The notes: generated by a model not told the origin, from the letters alone. Counted from the stretch's first letter, positions 1 to 5,070 are shown. The stretch is 5,070 nucleotides of DNA from Bradyrhizobium sp. (GCA_028290165.1 JAQGKJ010000255.1:1-5070), one strand, 5' to 3'. Numbers and translations: made by a program.

Positions 1-2176
1 TGACCGCGATCTGCAGCGGCAGCGGCCATGACGCGGCCTCCCGGCAGGCTTCACGCAGAATCCATTCGCCCATCGAGACGATCAGGCCGCTTTCTTCCGC
101 GAGCGGGATGAAATCGCCCGGCGAGACGAAGCCGCGCACCGGATGCAGCCACCGCGCCAGAGCCTCGAAGCCGATGACTTCGCTGGAGGCGACAGTATGG
201 CGCGACATCGCCTGCGGCTGGTAATGCAGCGAGAGTTCGCCGTTCTTGATCGCCACCGAGAGATCCTGGTGCAGCACCCGGCGATCCCTGATCTGTTGGT
301 CCATTTCCGGTTCATAGATGCTGATCGAGCCGCGCGATTTCGCCTTGGCGCGGAACAAGGCTGCGCCGGCATTGGCGAGCAGGGAAGCTGCATCCTGGCC
401 GTTGTGCGGGAACACCGAAATGCCGGTGGTCACGCCGGTGCGAACCGATTTGCCGTCGATCTGGAACTCATTCGCCAGCGCCTCGGCGAGCTGTTCGGCC
501 AGCAGCATCCCGGCCACCGGCTGCTTGCCGTCGATGATCAGTCCGAACTCGTCGCCCGAGAGGCGGGCCACGACGCCACCGCCGGCTGCTGCCTGGATGC
601 GGCGCGCCACCTCGATCAGGAGCTTGTCGCCCGTCGCATGGCCGAACACGTCGTTGACTTCCTTCAGACCGTCGAGGTCGAGCGATAGCACCGCGAATTC
701 CTCATCGGTGCCCTCGCAGGCCTCGATCATCTGCGCCAAGGCCTGCAGGAAAGCCGCGCGGTTCGGCAGATCCGTCAGGCCGTCATGATAGGCCATGTGG
801 GCCATGCGCGATTCGGTCTGCCGGCGGTCGGTGACGTCCTCGTGGGTCTTGATCAGATATTGCGGCTCGCCGGCGTCGTTGAGCACGGTCATGCGGCGGG
901 TCAGGAACAGCCGCAAGCCGTCCTTGGTGCTGATCGGATGTTCTTCGGTGAGCAGGCCGCGCTTTTTGATCGCCGCCTCGTCGCGCGCGATGATCAGTTT
1001 TGCCTCTCGCGGATTGAAAATATCGGCGGCGGTGAGGCCGGTGGCGTCTTCGCGCCGGCGATTGAGGATCGCCTCGGCGCTGCGATTGGCCAACAGGTAT
1101 TTGCCGTCGCTGACGCGCTCGACGATCAGCGAGACCGGAATGTTGTCGACCACCAGTTCGAGAAACTTCTTGGTGTTCTCCAGCTCCTGAGACAGCGATT
1201 GGCGGTCGGTGACGTCGTCGAACAGCGCGATCAGGAATTCCGGCTGGTTCTCTTCATTGCGCGCGATCACGCGGTGACTGGCGAGAATGCGCTTCTCCGG
1301 GCCGCGCTCCACCACAATTTCGCTACGGTAGTGGCCGCCGGGTGAATTGAGCGCCGCCTGGTCGGCTGCTTCTATGCCTGCTGCGGTCTCGGGCCGGAAG
1401 ATTTCGTCGGCGCGTTTGCCGACAATATTGTCGCGGGAAAAACGCGAGAAGCGCTCGAACGCGCGGTTGGCAAAAATGTAGCGGCCATCCCTGATATTCT
1501 TGGCGGCCACGCATACCGGTACGTTGTCAAGCATCGATTCCAGGAACTGCTTGGTCGATGCCAGTTGTTTCGAAAGCTTGCGCTGCTCGGTGCAATCCTG
1601 ATGCGTCGCCACCGAACCGCCGTTTGGCAGCGCAAAACATCTGACCAGAACCGACCGTCCGTCGGGCAGTTCGGTGACAAGGCCTTCCGCCGTGTCGGCA
1701 TATTTGTAGAAATCGTCGATGCTGACATCGAGCACGCCGCGCTTGAGCCGCAGCTCGAGCAGTTGCCGCCCGGTCATGTCCCGCGGAATATCCGAACGGA
1801 CCAGGCCGTAAATCTCAAGATAGCGATCGTTGCAGAACACGATCCGGCTCTGCGGATCGGTCATCACCACGCCCTGGCTGAGGTTGTTCAGGGCGGAACT
1901 GACAAAGGCATTTCTGCGCAGCTGCGAGCGCTTGACCTTGCGCAGCGCCGAGTGGACCCACAATGCGACCGCGGCCAGGAAAGAGCTGAGCGCGATGCCG
2001 CCGATCAGCATCTCCCAAACCATATGGGGATCGGCCGAGCCGACATAGCTGGCCGGCGCAAAATTATCCGACACGCCCCAGGCGGCTCCGGCCGGCGCAA
2101 TGGTGACGACCAGGCAAGCGAGAGCCTGCGCAGGAATCAAATTCTTGCCGCCTGCCTGCCAATTCTTGCCAGCCAT
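1..2176 (-). CDS. Membrane-anchored triple-PAS GGDEF-EAL c-di-GMP protein (C-terminus cut by window edge)
   Basis: Predicted sensory protein making and/or degrading cyclic di-GMP at the inner membrane. Seen in order over 725 residues: hydrophobic segments at ~13-33 and ~52-78 with a short loop between; PAS1 ~95-200; PAS2 ~211-330 and PAS3 ~338-455, which share a related opening (TK-x-FLE, then DN-V/I-PV); GGDEF ~460-620 with D500/D502, N508 and D517; EAL domain from ~640 with YQPQ and EAL at 671-673. The active-site loop reads SGDEF (540-544) instead of GGDEF, and no RxxD inhibitory site precedes it. The window ends just before the expected NLS motif; by family size about 150-170 residues are missing. 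The ATG at 2176 is the most upstream possible start, because an in-frame TGA lies two codons before it. A GGTGA (2180-2184) ends 3 nt from the ATG. Domain assignment is firm; net activity cannot be told. Confidence 0.95.
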   Translation of the reverse strand, partial: MAGKNWQAGGKNLIPAQALACLVVTIAPAGAAWGVSDNFAPASYVGSADPHMVWEMLIGGIALSSFLAAVALWVHSALRKVKRSQLRRNAFVSSALNNLSQGVVMTDPQSRIVFCNDRYLEIYGLVRSDIPRDMTGRQLLELRLKRGVLDVSIDDFYKYADTAEGLVTELPDGRSVLVRCFALPNGGSVATHQDCTEQRKLSKQLASTKQFLESMLDNVPVCVAAKNIRDGRYIFANRAFERFSRFSRDNIVGKRADEIFRPETAAGIEAADQAALNSPGGHYRSEIVVERGPEKRILASHRVIARNEENQPEFLIALFDDVTDRQSLSQELENTKKFLELVVDNIPVSLIVERVSDGKYLLANRSAEAILNRRREDATGLTAADIFNPREAKLIIARDEAAIKKRGLLTEEHPISTKDGLRLFLTRRMTVLNDAGEPQYLIKTHEDVTDRRQTESRMAHMAYHDGLTDLPNRAAFLQALAQMIEACEGTDEEFAVLSLDLDGLKEVNDVFGHATGDKLLIEVARRIQAAAGGGVVARLSGDEFGLIIDGKQPVAGMLLAEQLAEALANEFQIDGKSVRTGVTTGISVFPHNGQDAASLLANAGAALFRAKAKSRGSISIYEPEMDQQIRDRRVLHQDLSVAIKNGELSLHYQPQAMSRHTVASSEVIGFEALARWLHPVRGFVSPGDFIPLAEESGLIVSMGEWILREACREAASWPLPLQIAV

Positions 2177-2470
2177 CAGTCACCCGCGGATTTCAGGGCG
2201 GAGTGTCTGGCTTCACGGGTTTGGATCGGGTAAACGCGTACCCTTGCAACCCAAAAATGCGTCTTAAATTACGGCAATTGCCCGGACATGATTAATGCTT
2301 CACTAACGGCGTTCCGGTTCAGAAAGCGTTCCGAAGCAAATCCGGCGGGCTGTCCGAAAAAATCATTCTCAACAGAGTGATAGCGCCCGGCGATTGACGT
2401 GGGGCGAGCGCCAACTTAACGAAGCGCAGGTCGGATAAAATAGCCGCAATGGCCGGATCTGAAGGCGCGA
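2177..2470. promoter_or_regulatory. Divergent intergenic region between the c-di-GMP gene and the oxidoreductase gene
   Basis: This 294-bp stretch holds no convincing gene and must carry promoters for both flanking genes. Visible elements: an inverted repeat GGGTA-N6-TACCC (2228-2243) around ACGCGT; a perfect 10-bp palindrome GGCAATTGCC (2273-2282); a CtrA-like site (2292-2307); and two direct copies of GCGTTCCG (2309-2316 and 2326-2333). For the plus-strand gene, a TTGACG (2394-2399) lacks a good -10 at the right distance, and a TAAAAT (2436-2441) lacks a good -35, so neither start point can be fixed. No convincing sigma-70 pair was found for the minus-strand gene. Confidence 0.6.
2292..2307. 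promoter_or_regulatory. CtrA-like binding site
   Basis: The plus strand reads TTAA-TGCTTCA-CTAAC, matching the alphaproteobacterial CtrA consensus TTAA-N7-TTAAC at eight of nine defined positions (C for T at the first base of the second half). It lies about 116 bp upstream of the c-di-GMP gene start and about 164 bp upstream of the oxidoreductase start. CtrA control of a c-di-GMP enzyme would fit cell-cycle signalling in this class, but a single motif match in an AT-rich patch may be chance. Confidence 0.35.
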
Positions 2471-3649
2471 ATGGACAAGGTTGAGTGCGTCGTTGTCGGA
2501 GCCGGGGTGATCGGTCTTGCGGTTGCACGGCGGCTGGCGCAAGCCGGCCGCGAGGTGATCGTCCTGGAGGCGGCGGAAGGCATCGGCACTGTCACCTCGT
2601 CGCGCAACAGCGAGGTGATCCACGCCGGCATCTATTATCGGGCCGGGAGCCTGATGGCGCGGATGTGCGTCGCCGGCAAGCATGCGCTGTATCAATACTG
2701 CCGGGATCACGGCATTCCGCATCGCAACTGCGGCAAGCTGATCGTGGCGACGACGCCGAACGAGACCGCAAAGCTGCAATCGATCAGGGCCCACGCCGAA
2801 GCCAATGGCGTGCTCGATCTGCAGATCCTGTCCGGCGACGCCGCGCGCGCCATGGAGCCGGCGCTGAACTGCGACGCCGCCCTGCTATCGCCTTCCACCG
2901 GCATCATCGACAGCCACGCCTTCATGCTGGCGCTGCGGGGCGAGGCCGAGGATGCCGGCGCCGCCTGTGCCTTTCACACCCCGCTATTGCGCGCCAAGGC
3001 GACGGCCGGCGGAATCGAACTCGACGCCGGCGGCGACGCGCCGACCAGCCTTGAATGCCGGCTACTTGTCAACGCCGCGGGGCTCGGCGCGCCGGCGGTG
3101 GCGCGCAACATCGAGGGCCTGCCGGCCGACCTGATTCCGCGGGCCTATCTGGCCAAGGGAAATTATTTCAGCTGCAGCGCGCGGGCGCCGTTTTCGCACC
3201 TGATCTATCCGGTGCCCGAACCCGGCGGGCTCGGCGTCCACCTCACCCTCGACATGGCTGGCCAGGCCCGGTTCGGTCCCGACGTGGAATGGGTCGAGAG
3301 CATTGATTACGCGGTCGATCCCGCGCGGGCGGAAAGGTTTTATCCGGCGATCCGGCGGTACTGGCCGACGCTGCCGGACGGCGCGCTGATGCCGAGCTAT
3401 TCGGGAATTCGGCCCAAGATCGTACCACCGGCGGTTGCCGAGCAGGATTTCCTCATCCAGGGGCCACGGGACCATGGCATCGATGGGCTGATCAATCTGT
3501 TCGGAATAGAATCGCCCGGGCTGACATCATCGCTGGCGATCGCCGATTATGTCGGAGAACTTGCGGGGGGTGTGAGCGTTTTGCCGCAAAGCACAATACA
3601 GGGCCGAGCGCATTTGCGCTCACCCTGTATTAACGGCAGTAAAATTTGA
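2471..3649 (+). CDS. FAD-dependent oxidoreductase, L-2-hydroxyglutarate oxidase/dehydrogenase-like
   Basis: A 392-residue DAO-superfamily flavoprotein resembling LhgO/L2HGDH, which oxidise L-2-hydroxyglutarate to 2-oxoglutarate; the actual substrate here is inferred. Seen: N-terminal Rossmann motif GAGVIG (10-15) with acidic E33 ending the second strand; [11 protein letters not shown] (46-56), a family hallmark; NCGKLIVAT (86-94); LIYPVPEP (244-251); GVHLT (255-259); YSGIRPK (310-316); and [10 protein letters not shown] (345-354) near the C-terminal FAD contact. No signal peptide or membrane segment is seen, so it is probably cytoplasmic or peripheral. The ATG has a GAAGG (2461-2465) five bases upstream and the Rossmann fold starts at once, supporting this start. 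Oddity: conserved sequence ends near residue 365, followed by ~25 unrelated residues encoded through a hairpin. Dropping one G from the G6 run at 3565-3570 would end the protein at 367 residues. Convergent with the next gene, 18 bp between stops. Confidence 0.88.
   Translation: MDKVECVVVGAGVIGLAVARRLAQAGREVIVLEAAEGIGTVTSSRNSEVIHAGIYYRAGSLMARMCVAGKHALYQYCRDHGIPHRNCGKLIVATTPNETAKLQSIRAHAEANGVLDLQILSGDAARAMEPALNCDAALLSPSTGIIDSHAFMLALRGEAEDAGAACAFHTPLLRAKATAGGIELDAGGDAPTSLECRLLVNAAGLGAPAVARNIEGLPADLIPRAYLAKGNYFSCSARAPFSHLIYPVPEPGGLGVHLTLDMAGQARFGPDVEWVESIDYAVDPARAERFYPAIRRYWPTLPDGALMPSYSGIRPKIVPPAVAEQDFLIQGPRDHGIDGLINLFGIESPGLTSSLAIADYVGELAGGVSVLPQSTIQGRAHLRSPCINGSKI
3595..3631. terminator. Strong hairpin, probable bidirectional terminator between convergent genes
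   Basis: Arms AATACAGGG (3595-3603) and CCCTGTATT (3623-3631) pair perfectly, and GAGCGCA (3606-3612) pairs with TGCGCTC (3615-3621). Only CC opposite A interrupts the stem, giving about 15 usable pairs with a tiny loop. It starts 37 nt beyond the stop of the minus-strand DUF465 gene and lies inside the last codons (375-388) of the plus-strand oxidoreductase. If the oxidoreductase ended at the TGA at 3573-3575, the hairpin would begin about 20 nt after that stop. The run of T after the stem is poor on both strands, so Rho-independent action is likely but not certain; a palindromic repeat unit is the alternative. Confidence 0.6.
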
Positions 3650-3667
3650 GAAGCTTGGGTGGCGAAC

Positions 3668-3853
3668 CTAGTGTAGCGTTTCGCCGGCGGTATGTCTCAA
3701 CCGCTCGATCGCGTCCTTAACCATCAATTTCCGGCGCTTTAACTCAACAATTTGCAGGTCGTCTGTTGAAAGGTGCACTAGAGCTTCGTGCAGTTCGTTT
3801 TCGAGAGTCTTGTGTTTCCGTTCCAGTTCAACGAGATGCGCCTGAATTGCCAT
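3668..3853 (-). CDS. DUF465/YdcH-family small coiled-coil protein
   Basis: A 61-residue soluble protein, highly charged and predicted to form two helices. Helix one covers about residues 5-27 (LVELERKHKTLENEL) and helix two about 31-54, with the family signature LKRRKL at 38-43 followed by a K-D-x-I turn. Length and signature are typical of DUF465 (YdcH-like) proteins, whose biochemical role is not established. The start is well supported: a perfect AGGAGG (3860-3865) lies six bases before the ATG, the strongest ribosome binding site in the window, suggesting high translation. It ends with TAG and converges on the oxidoreductase. A paralogous DUF465 gene is divergent from it, 242 bp away. A promoter candidate lies at 3904-3931. 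Confidence 0.88.
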   Translation of the reverse strand: MAIQAHLVELERKHKTLENELHEALVHLSTDDLQIVELKRRKLMVKDAIERLRHTAGETLH

Positions 3854-3903
3854 TCGAAACCTCCTCGGTTGGATGAGACTTCAAGATTCGATCCGGACAA
3901 CGA

Positions 3904-3931
3904 AGTGTACACGAGCCGGCAAATCTGTCGA
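3904..3931 (-). promoter_or_regulatory. Candidate sigma-70 promoter of the minus-strand DUF465 gene
   Basis: Read on the minus strand: TCGACA (-35, 5 of 6 matches), 16 nt, then TACACT (-10, 4 of 6). Transcription would start near 3897, giving a ~44-nt leader that contains the AGGAGG. Spacing and position are both reasonable. This is the best promoter candidate in the window, but it is unproven. Confidence 0.5.
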
Positions 3932-3994
3932 TGGTAATTGAAAAGGGCACGCTCATTTTTCGGCGGCCATCTGTAACGAATCGTGAGTAAGGAA

Positions 3995-4022
3995 CCCGCG
4001 CCAGCTTGCGGAGCGGGCTGGC
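3995..4022 (+). repeat. Overlapping inverted repeats in the DUF465 divergent region
   Basis: GCCAGC (4000-4005) can pair with GCTGGC (4017-4022), and CCCGC (3995-3999) can pair with GCGGG (4013-4017). The two pairings overlap at one base, so they compete. They surround the candidate -35 at 4006-4011. In GC-rich DNA such pairings arise easily by chance, so an operator role is only a possibility. Confidence 0.25.
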
Positions 4023-4034
4023 AGGGACGATATT
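4006..4034 (+). promoter_or_regulatory. Candidate promoter of the plus-strand DUF465 gene
   Basis: TTGCGG (-35, 3 of 6 matches), 17 nt, then GATATT (-10, 4 of 6). Transcription would start near 4041, giving a leader of about 55 nt before the ATG at 4096. The -35 is weak, so an activator or another promoter is possible. Confidence 0.3.
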
Positions 4035-4046
4035 CTCCCAGCGGCT

Positions 4047-4065
4047 TTTCGCAAACCTTTCGCAA
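4047..4065 (+). repeat. Direct repeat TTTCGCAA, 11 bp apart
   Basis: Two identical 8-bp copies (4047-4054 and 4058-4065) start 11 bp apart, about one helical turn, and end 30 bp before the DUF465 start codon. They lie just downstream of the candidate -10, where a repressor could sit. No known regulator site is recognised. Confidence 0.35.
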
Positions 4066-4095
4066 TCTCATCGCGTTTTTCGGCTAACGTACACC

Positions 4096-4302
4096 ATGAC
4101 CGACGAAGATGAGCGCGAACTCGAATCCGAGCTCGCACGGCTGCAGCAGGAGCACCGCGATCTCGATGCGGCGATCGATGCGCTGCATCAGTCGCCGGCG
4201 CCGGATTTGTTGCGGCTGCAACGGCTGAAGAAGCGCAAGCTGCAGTTGCGCGACCGCATCGCCTTCATCGAAGACCAGATCACGCCTGACATCATTGCGT
4301 GA
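4096..4302 (+). CDS. Second DUF465/YdcH-family small coiled-coil protein
   Basis: A 68-residue, strongly charged, helical protein. An acidic N-terminus (MTDEDERELE) leads into a first helix up to about residue 32 and, after a SPAP turn (33-36), a second helix with the DUF465 signature LKKRKL (44-49), then R-D-x-I. It aligns along nearly its full length with the minus-strand DUF465 protein at 3668-3853, so the two are probably paralogues; this one has a longer acidic start. The molecular function of the family is unknown. The ATG at 4096 is chosen because the helix pattern starts there and upstream codons look non-coding, but no clear Shine-Dalgarno precedes it, in contrast to its partner. Its TGA stop lies 3 bp from the stop of the convergent response regulator, leaving no separate terminator. 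Confidence 0.85.
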   Translation: MTDEDERELESELARLQQEHRDLDAAIDALHQSPAPDLLRLQRLKKRKLQLRDRIAFIEDQITPDIIA

Positions 4303-4305
4303 AAC

Positions 4306-4686
4306 TCACGCCGCGGCGATCAACTCGCGCAGCACGCCTGCAACCTGCATCGGACTGTAGGGTTTCGCGAGAAACCGGCCGCCTTCCGGCAGATCCGTTT
4401 CCCCTACATCAAGCTGGCCCGAGGTTGCGATAATCTTGATCGGGGGCCAGCGGCCCCTGACCGCCCGGGCAAGCTTCAAGCCGTCCATCGAACCCGGCAT
4501 CTGGATATCGGTGAACACCACGGTGATGTCCCGGCGCGCTTCCAGAACGTCGATGGCCTCGTCGGCATTTCCGGCTTCGACCGCCTCGAAGCCCGCCGCG
4601 GCGATCATGTCGACCGCGTCCATTCGCAACAGAAACTCGTCCTCGACGATCAGCACCACGGGTCTTTTGGTCTCGACAAGACCCAT
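4306..4686 (-). CDS. Single-domain (receiver-only) response regulator
   Basis: A 126-residue CheY-like receiver with no output domain, expected to take a phosphoryl group from a histidine kinase and act through protein contacts. Visible receiver residues: acidic pair E15/D16 (LIVEDE), phospho-acceptor D60 (FTDIQMPGSMDG), switch S89 (IIATSG) and invariant K108 followed by P-Y (KPY). The sequence type (RMDAVDMI, GSMDGLKLA, WPPIKII) is typical of rhizobial receivers that work with HWE-type kinases; that partner is inferred and no kinase is in the window. The frame stays open to 4890, but the upstream part is proline-rich and receiver-unlike. The ATG at 4686 has GGGAG (4695-4699) eight bases upstream and starts right before the first receiver strand. 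It converges on the DUF465 gene. Confidence 0.92.
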   Translation of the reverse strand: MGLVETKRPVVLIVEDEFLLRMDAVDMIAAAGFEAVEAGNADEAIDVLEARRDITVVFTDIQMPGSMDGLKLARAVRGRWPPIKIIATSGQLDVGETDLPEGGRFLAKPYSPMQVAGVLRELIAAA

Positions 4687-4694
4687 GCGTTCTA

Positions 4695-4699
4695 CTCCC
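4695..4699 (-). promoter_or_regulatory. Ribosome binding site fixing the response regulator start
   Basis: GGGAG on the minus strand, eight bases before the ATG at 4686. It supports this start over the longer open frame reaching to 4890. Confidence 0.6.
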
Positions 4700-4700
4700 A

Positions 4701-4710
4701 GCGTATACGC
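4701..4710. promoter_or_regulatory. Perfect palindrome GCGTATACGC upstream of the response regulator
   Basis: A 10-bp perfect palindrome located 15-24 bp before the response regulator start, touching the ribosome binding site region. It contains TATAC, which could also serve as part of a -10 element, though no matching -35 is seen. It may be an operator or chance. Confidence 0.3.
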
Positions 4711-4751
4711 ATCAAGCGCCGGATATTGTTTTCGTTCCCGGTTTGCGATTT

Positions 4752-4779
4752 CCGGACCGCCGTGGTTCGGCGCTACCGG
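4752..4779 (-). repeat. Imperfect inverted repeat upstream of the response regulator
   Basis: CGCCG (4758-4762) and CGGCG (4768-4772) form an inner stem with a 5-nt loop, and CCGG (4752-4755) pairs with CCGG (4776-4779) outside it. It lies 66-93 bp upstream of the response regulator start. It could fold in a long leader, but it is short and GC-rich, so chance is likely. Confidence 0.2.
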
Positions 4780-4840
4780 CCACTGCGCGCTCGTCGGTGG
4801 CGGCTGTGGAAATCGGCAAGGGGAGGCTCGGCCGGGGCCC

Positions 4841-4857
4841 TGACTCCACTTGACTCC
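4841..4857 (+). repeat. Direct repeat TGACTCC, 10 bp apart
   Basis: Two identical 7-bp copies (4841-4847 and 4851-4857) start 10 bp apart, about one helical turn. They lie about 57-73 bp before the start of the right-edge gene, and the second overlaps a TTGACT -35-like element. An activator or repressor site is possible. Confidence 0.3.
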
Positions 4858-4878
4858 GAGAGAACAAAATAGGAACAT
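4850..4878 (+). promoter_or_regulatory. Candidate promoter of the right-edge gene
   Basis: TTGACT (-35, 5 of 6 matches), 17 nt, then GAACAT (-10, 3 of 6). Transcription would start near 4885, leaving a leader of about 29 nt with the GGGAG ribosome site. The good -35 and position support it; the -10 is poor. Confidence 0.3.
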
Positions 4879-4913
4879 CAATCCCGCCATCCAGCTATCT
4901 CGGGAGTATTGTC

Positions 4914-5070
4914 ATGTCCGCACCCGCCTCAACGTCCGACGTCGATCATTACGAGCAGGCCTGCGACCAGGCGATCGCGATGTGCGACGGAAACCTGCGC
5001 AGCACGATCAAGGCGCTGATCATGGCGAACGAATATCTGGAAATCGAACTGATGGAATTGCAGGCAGCGG
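4914..5070 (+). CDS. Hypothetical small protein, N-terminal part (cut by window edge)
   Basis: Only the first 52 residues are visible and the frame is open to the window end. I do not recognise the family. The protein starts with a small-residue, polar stretch (MSAPASTSDV), followed by what looks like continuous amphipathic helix: residues ~11-24 (HYEQACDQAIAMC) and ~28-50 rich in L, E, I and M. Cysteines at 17 and 24 are the only ones. No signal peptide or membrane segment is seen in this part. The ATG at 4914 has a clear GGGAG (4902-4906) seven bases upstream, so the start is well supported. It is divergent from the response regulator, with 227 bp between the starts; co-regulation is possible but not shown. 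Confidence 0.75.
   Translation, partial: MSAPASTSDVDHYEQACDQAIAMCDGNLRSTIKALIMANEYLEIELMELQAA

Noticed and set aside
143..2233. Several plus-strand and other-frame open frames of 60-220 codons across the first 2.2 kb
   Set aside because: They are shadows of the minus-strand PAS-GGDEF-EAL gene, which has recognisable domains throughout; high GC leaves antisense frames open.
2449..2484. Eleven-codon reading frame (ATG 2449) overlapping the oxidoreductase start
   Set aside because: It has no ribosome site, its product is glycine-rich without regulatory codons, and it is short enough to be chance. A leader peptide cannot be shown.
2319..3475. Minus-strand and alternative-frame open frames over the oxidoreductase
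   Set aside because: Arginine- and proline-rich translations with no recognisable domain, lying over a gene with clear FAD-family motifs.
3991..4017. GGAAC at 3991 (and at 4872, and on the minus strand near 2311 and 2329) as an EcfG general-stress promoter
   Set aside because: None has a CGTT at the required 16-17 nt distance; the nearest, on the minus strand from 2333, has a 19-nt spacer.
4006..4095. TTG-initiated extension of the plus-strand DUF465 gene
   Set aside because: It overlaps the promoter-like region and shows no DUF465 similarity; the helix pattern begins at the ATG at 4096.
3953..4138. Minus-strand open frames of 61-97 codons crossing the DUF465 divergent region
   Set aside because: Low-complexity arginine/serine translations with no ribosome site, running across both candidate promoters.
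4687..4890. N-terminal extension of the response regulator in the same open frame up to 4890
   Set aside because: The extra 68 residues are proline-rich and unlike any receiver. The ATG at 4686 has a good ribosome site and begins directly before the first receiver strand.

Overview
The window looks like chromosomal DNA of an alphaproteobacterium, most likely the Bradyrhizobium/Rhodopseudomonas group. This is judged from the high GC content, the rhizobial flavour of the PAS-GGDEF-EAL protein and the single-domain response regulator, and the DUF465 small proteins. No species can be named from the sequence alone. I see no tRNA, rRNA, insertion sequence, CRISPR array or phage gene.

Layout from left to right: (1) Positions 1-2176, minus strand: the first 725 residues of a membrane-anchored PAS-PAS-PAS-GGDEF-EAL cyclic-di-GMP protein, cut by the window edge inside the EAL domain. 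(2) Positions 2177-2470: a divergent intergenic region, AT-richer than its surroundings, with a CtrA-like site and short palindromes. (3) Positions 2471-3649, plus strand: an FAD-dependent oxidoreductase of the L-2-hydroxyglutarate oxidase/dehydrogenase family. Its last ~25 codons run through a strong hairpin, probably because of a one-base change in a G6 tract. (4) Positions 3668-3853 (minus) and 4096-4302 (plus): two small, paralogous DUF465/YdcH-type coiled-coil proteins, divergently transcribed from a 242-bp shared region. (5) Positions 4306-4686, minus strand: a stand-alone receiver-domain response regulator. (6) Positions 4914-5070, plus strand: the start of a small gene I do not recognise, cut by the right edge.

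Strand order alternates (-, +, -, +, -, +), so there is no operon in the window and each gene appears to need its own promoter. The convergent pairs are tight: 18 bp between the stops of the oxidoreductase and the first DUF465 gene, and 3 bp between the stops of the second DUF465 gene and the response regulator. Two genes are signalling proteins (c-di-GMP turnover and phospho-receiver), but nothing in the sequence ties them to one pathway.

Most of the window is ordinary chromosomal content. I did not find a convincing new system. The best leads are the G6 tract that decides where the oxidoreductase ends, the hairpin lying just behind the shorter stop, and the SGDEF variant without an I-site in the c-di-GMP protein.
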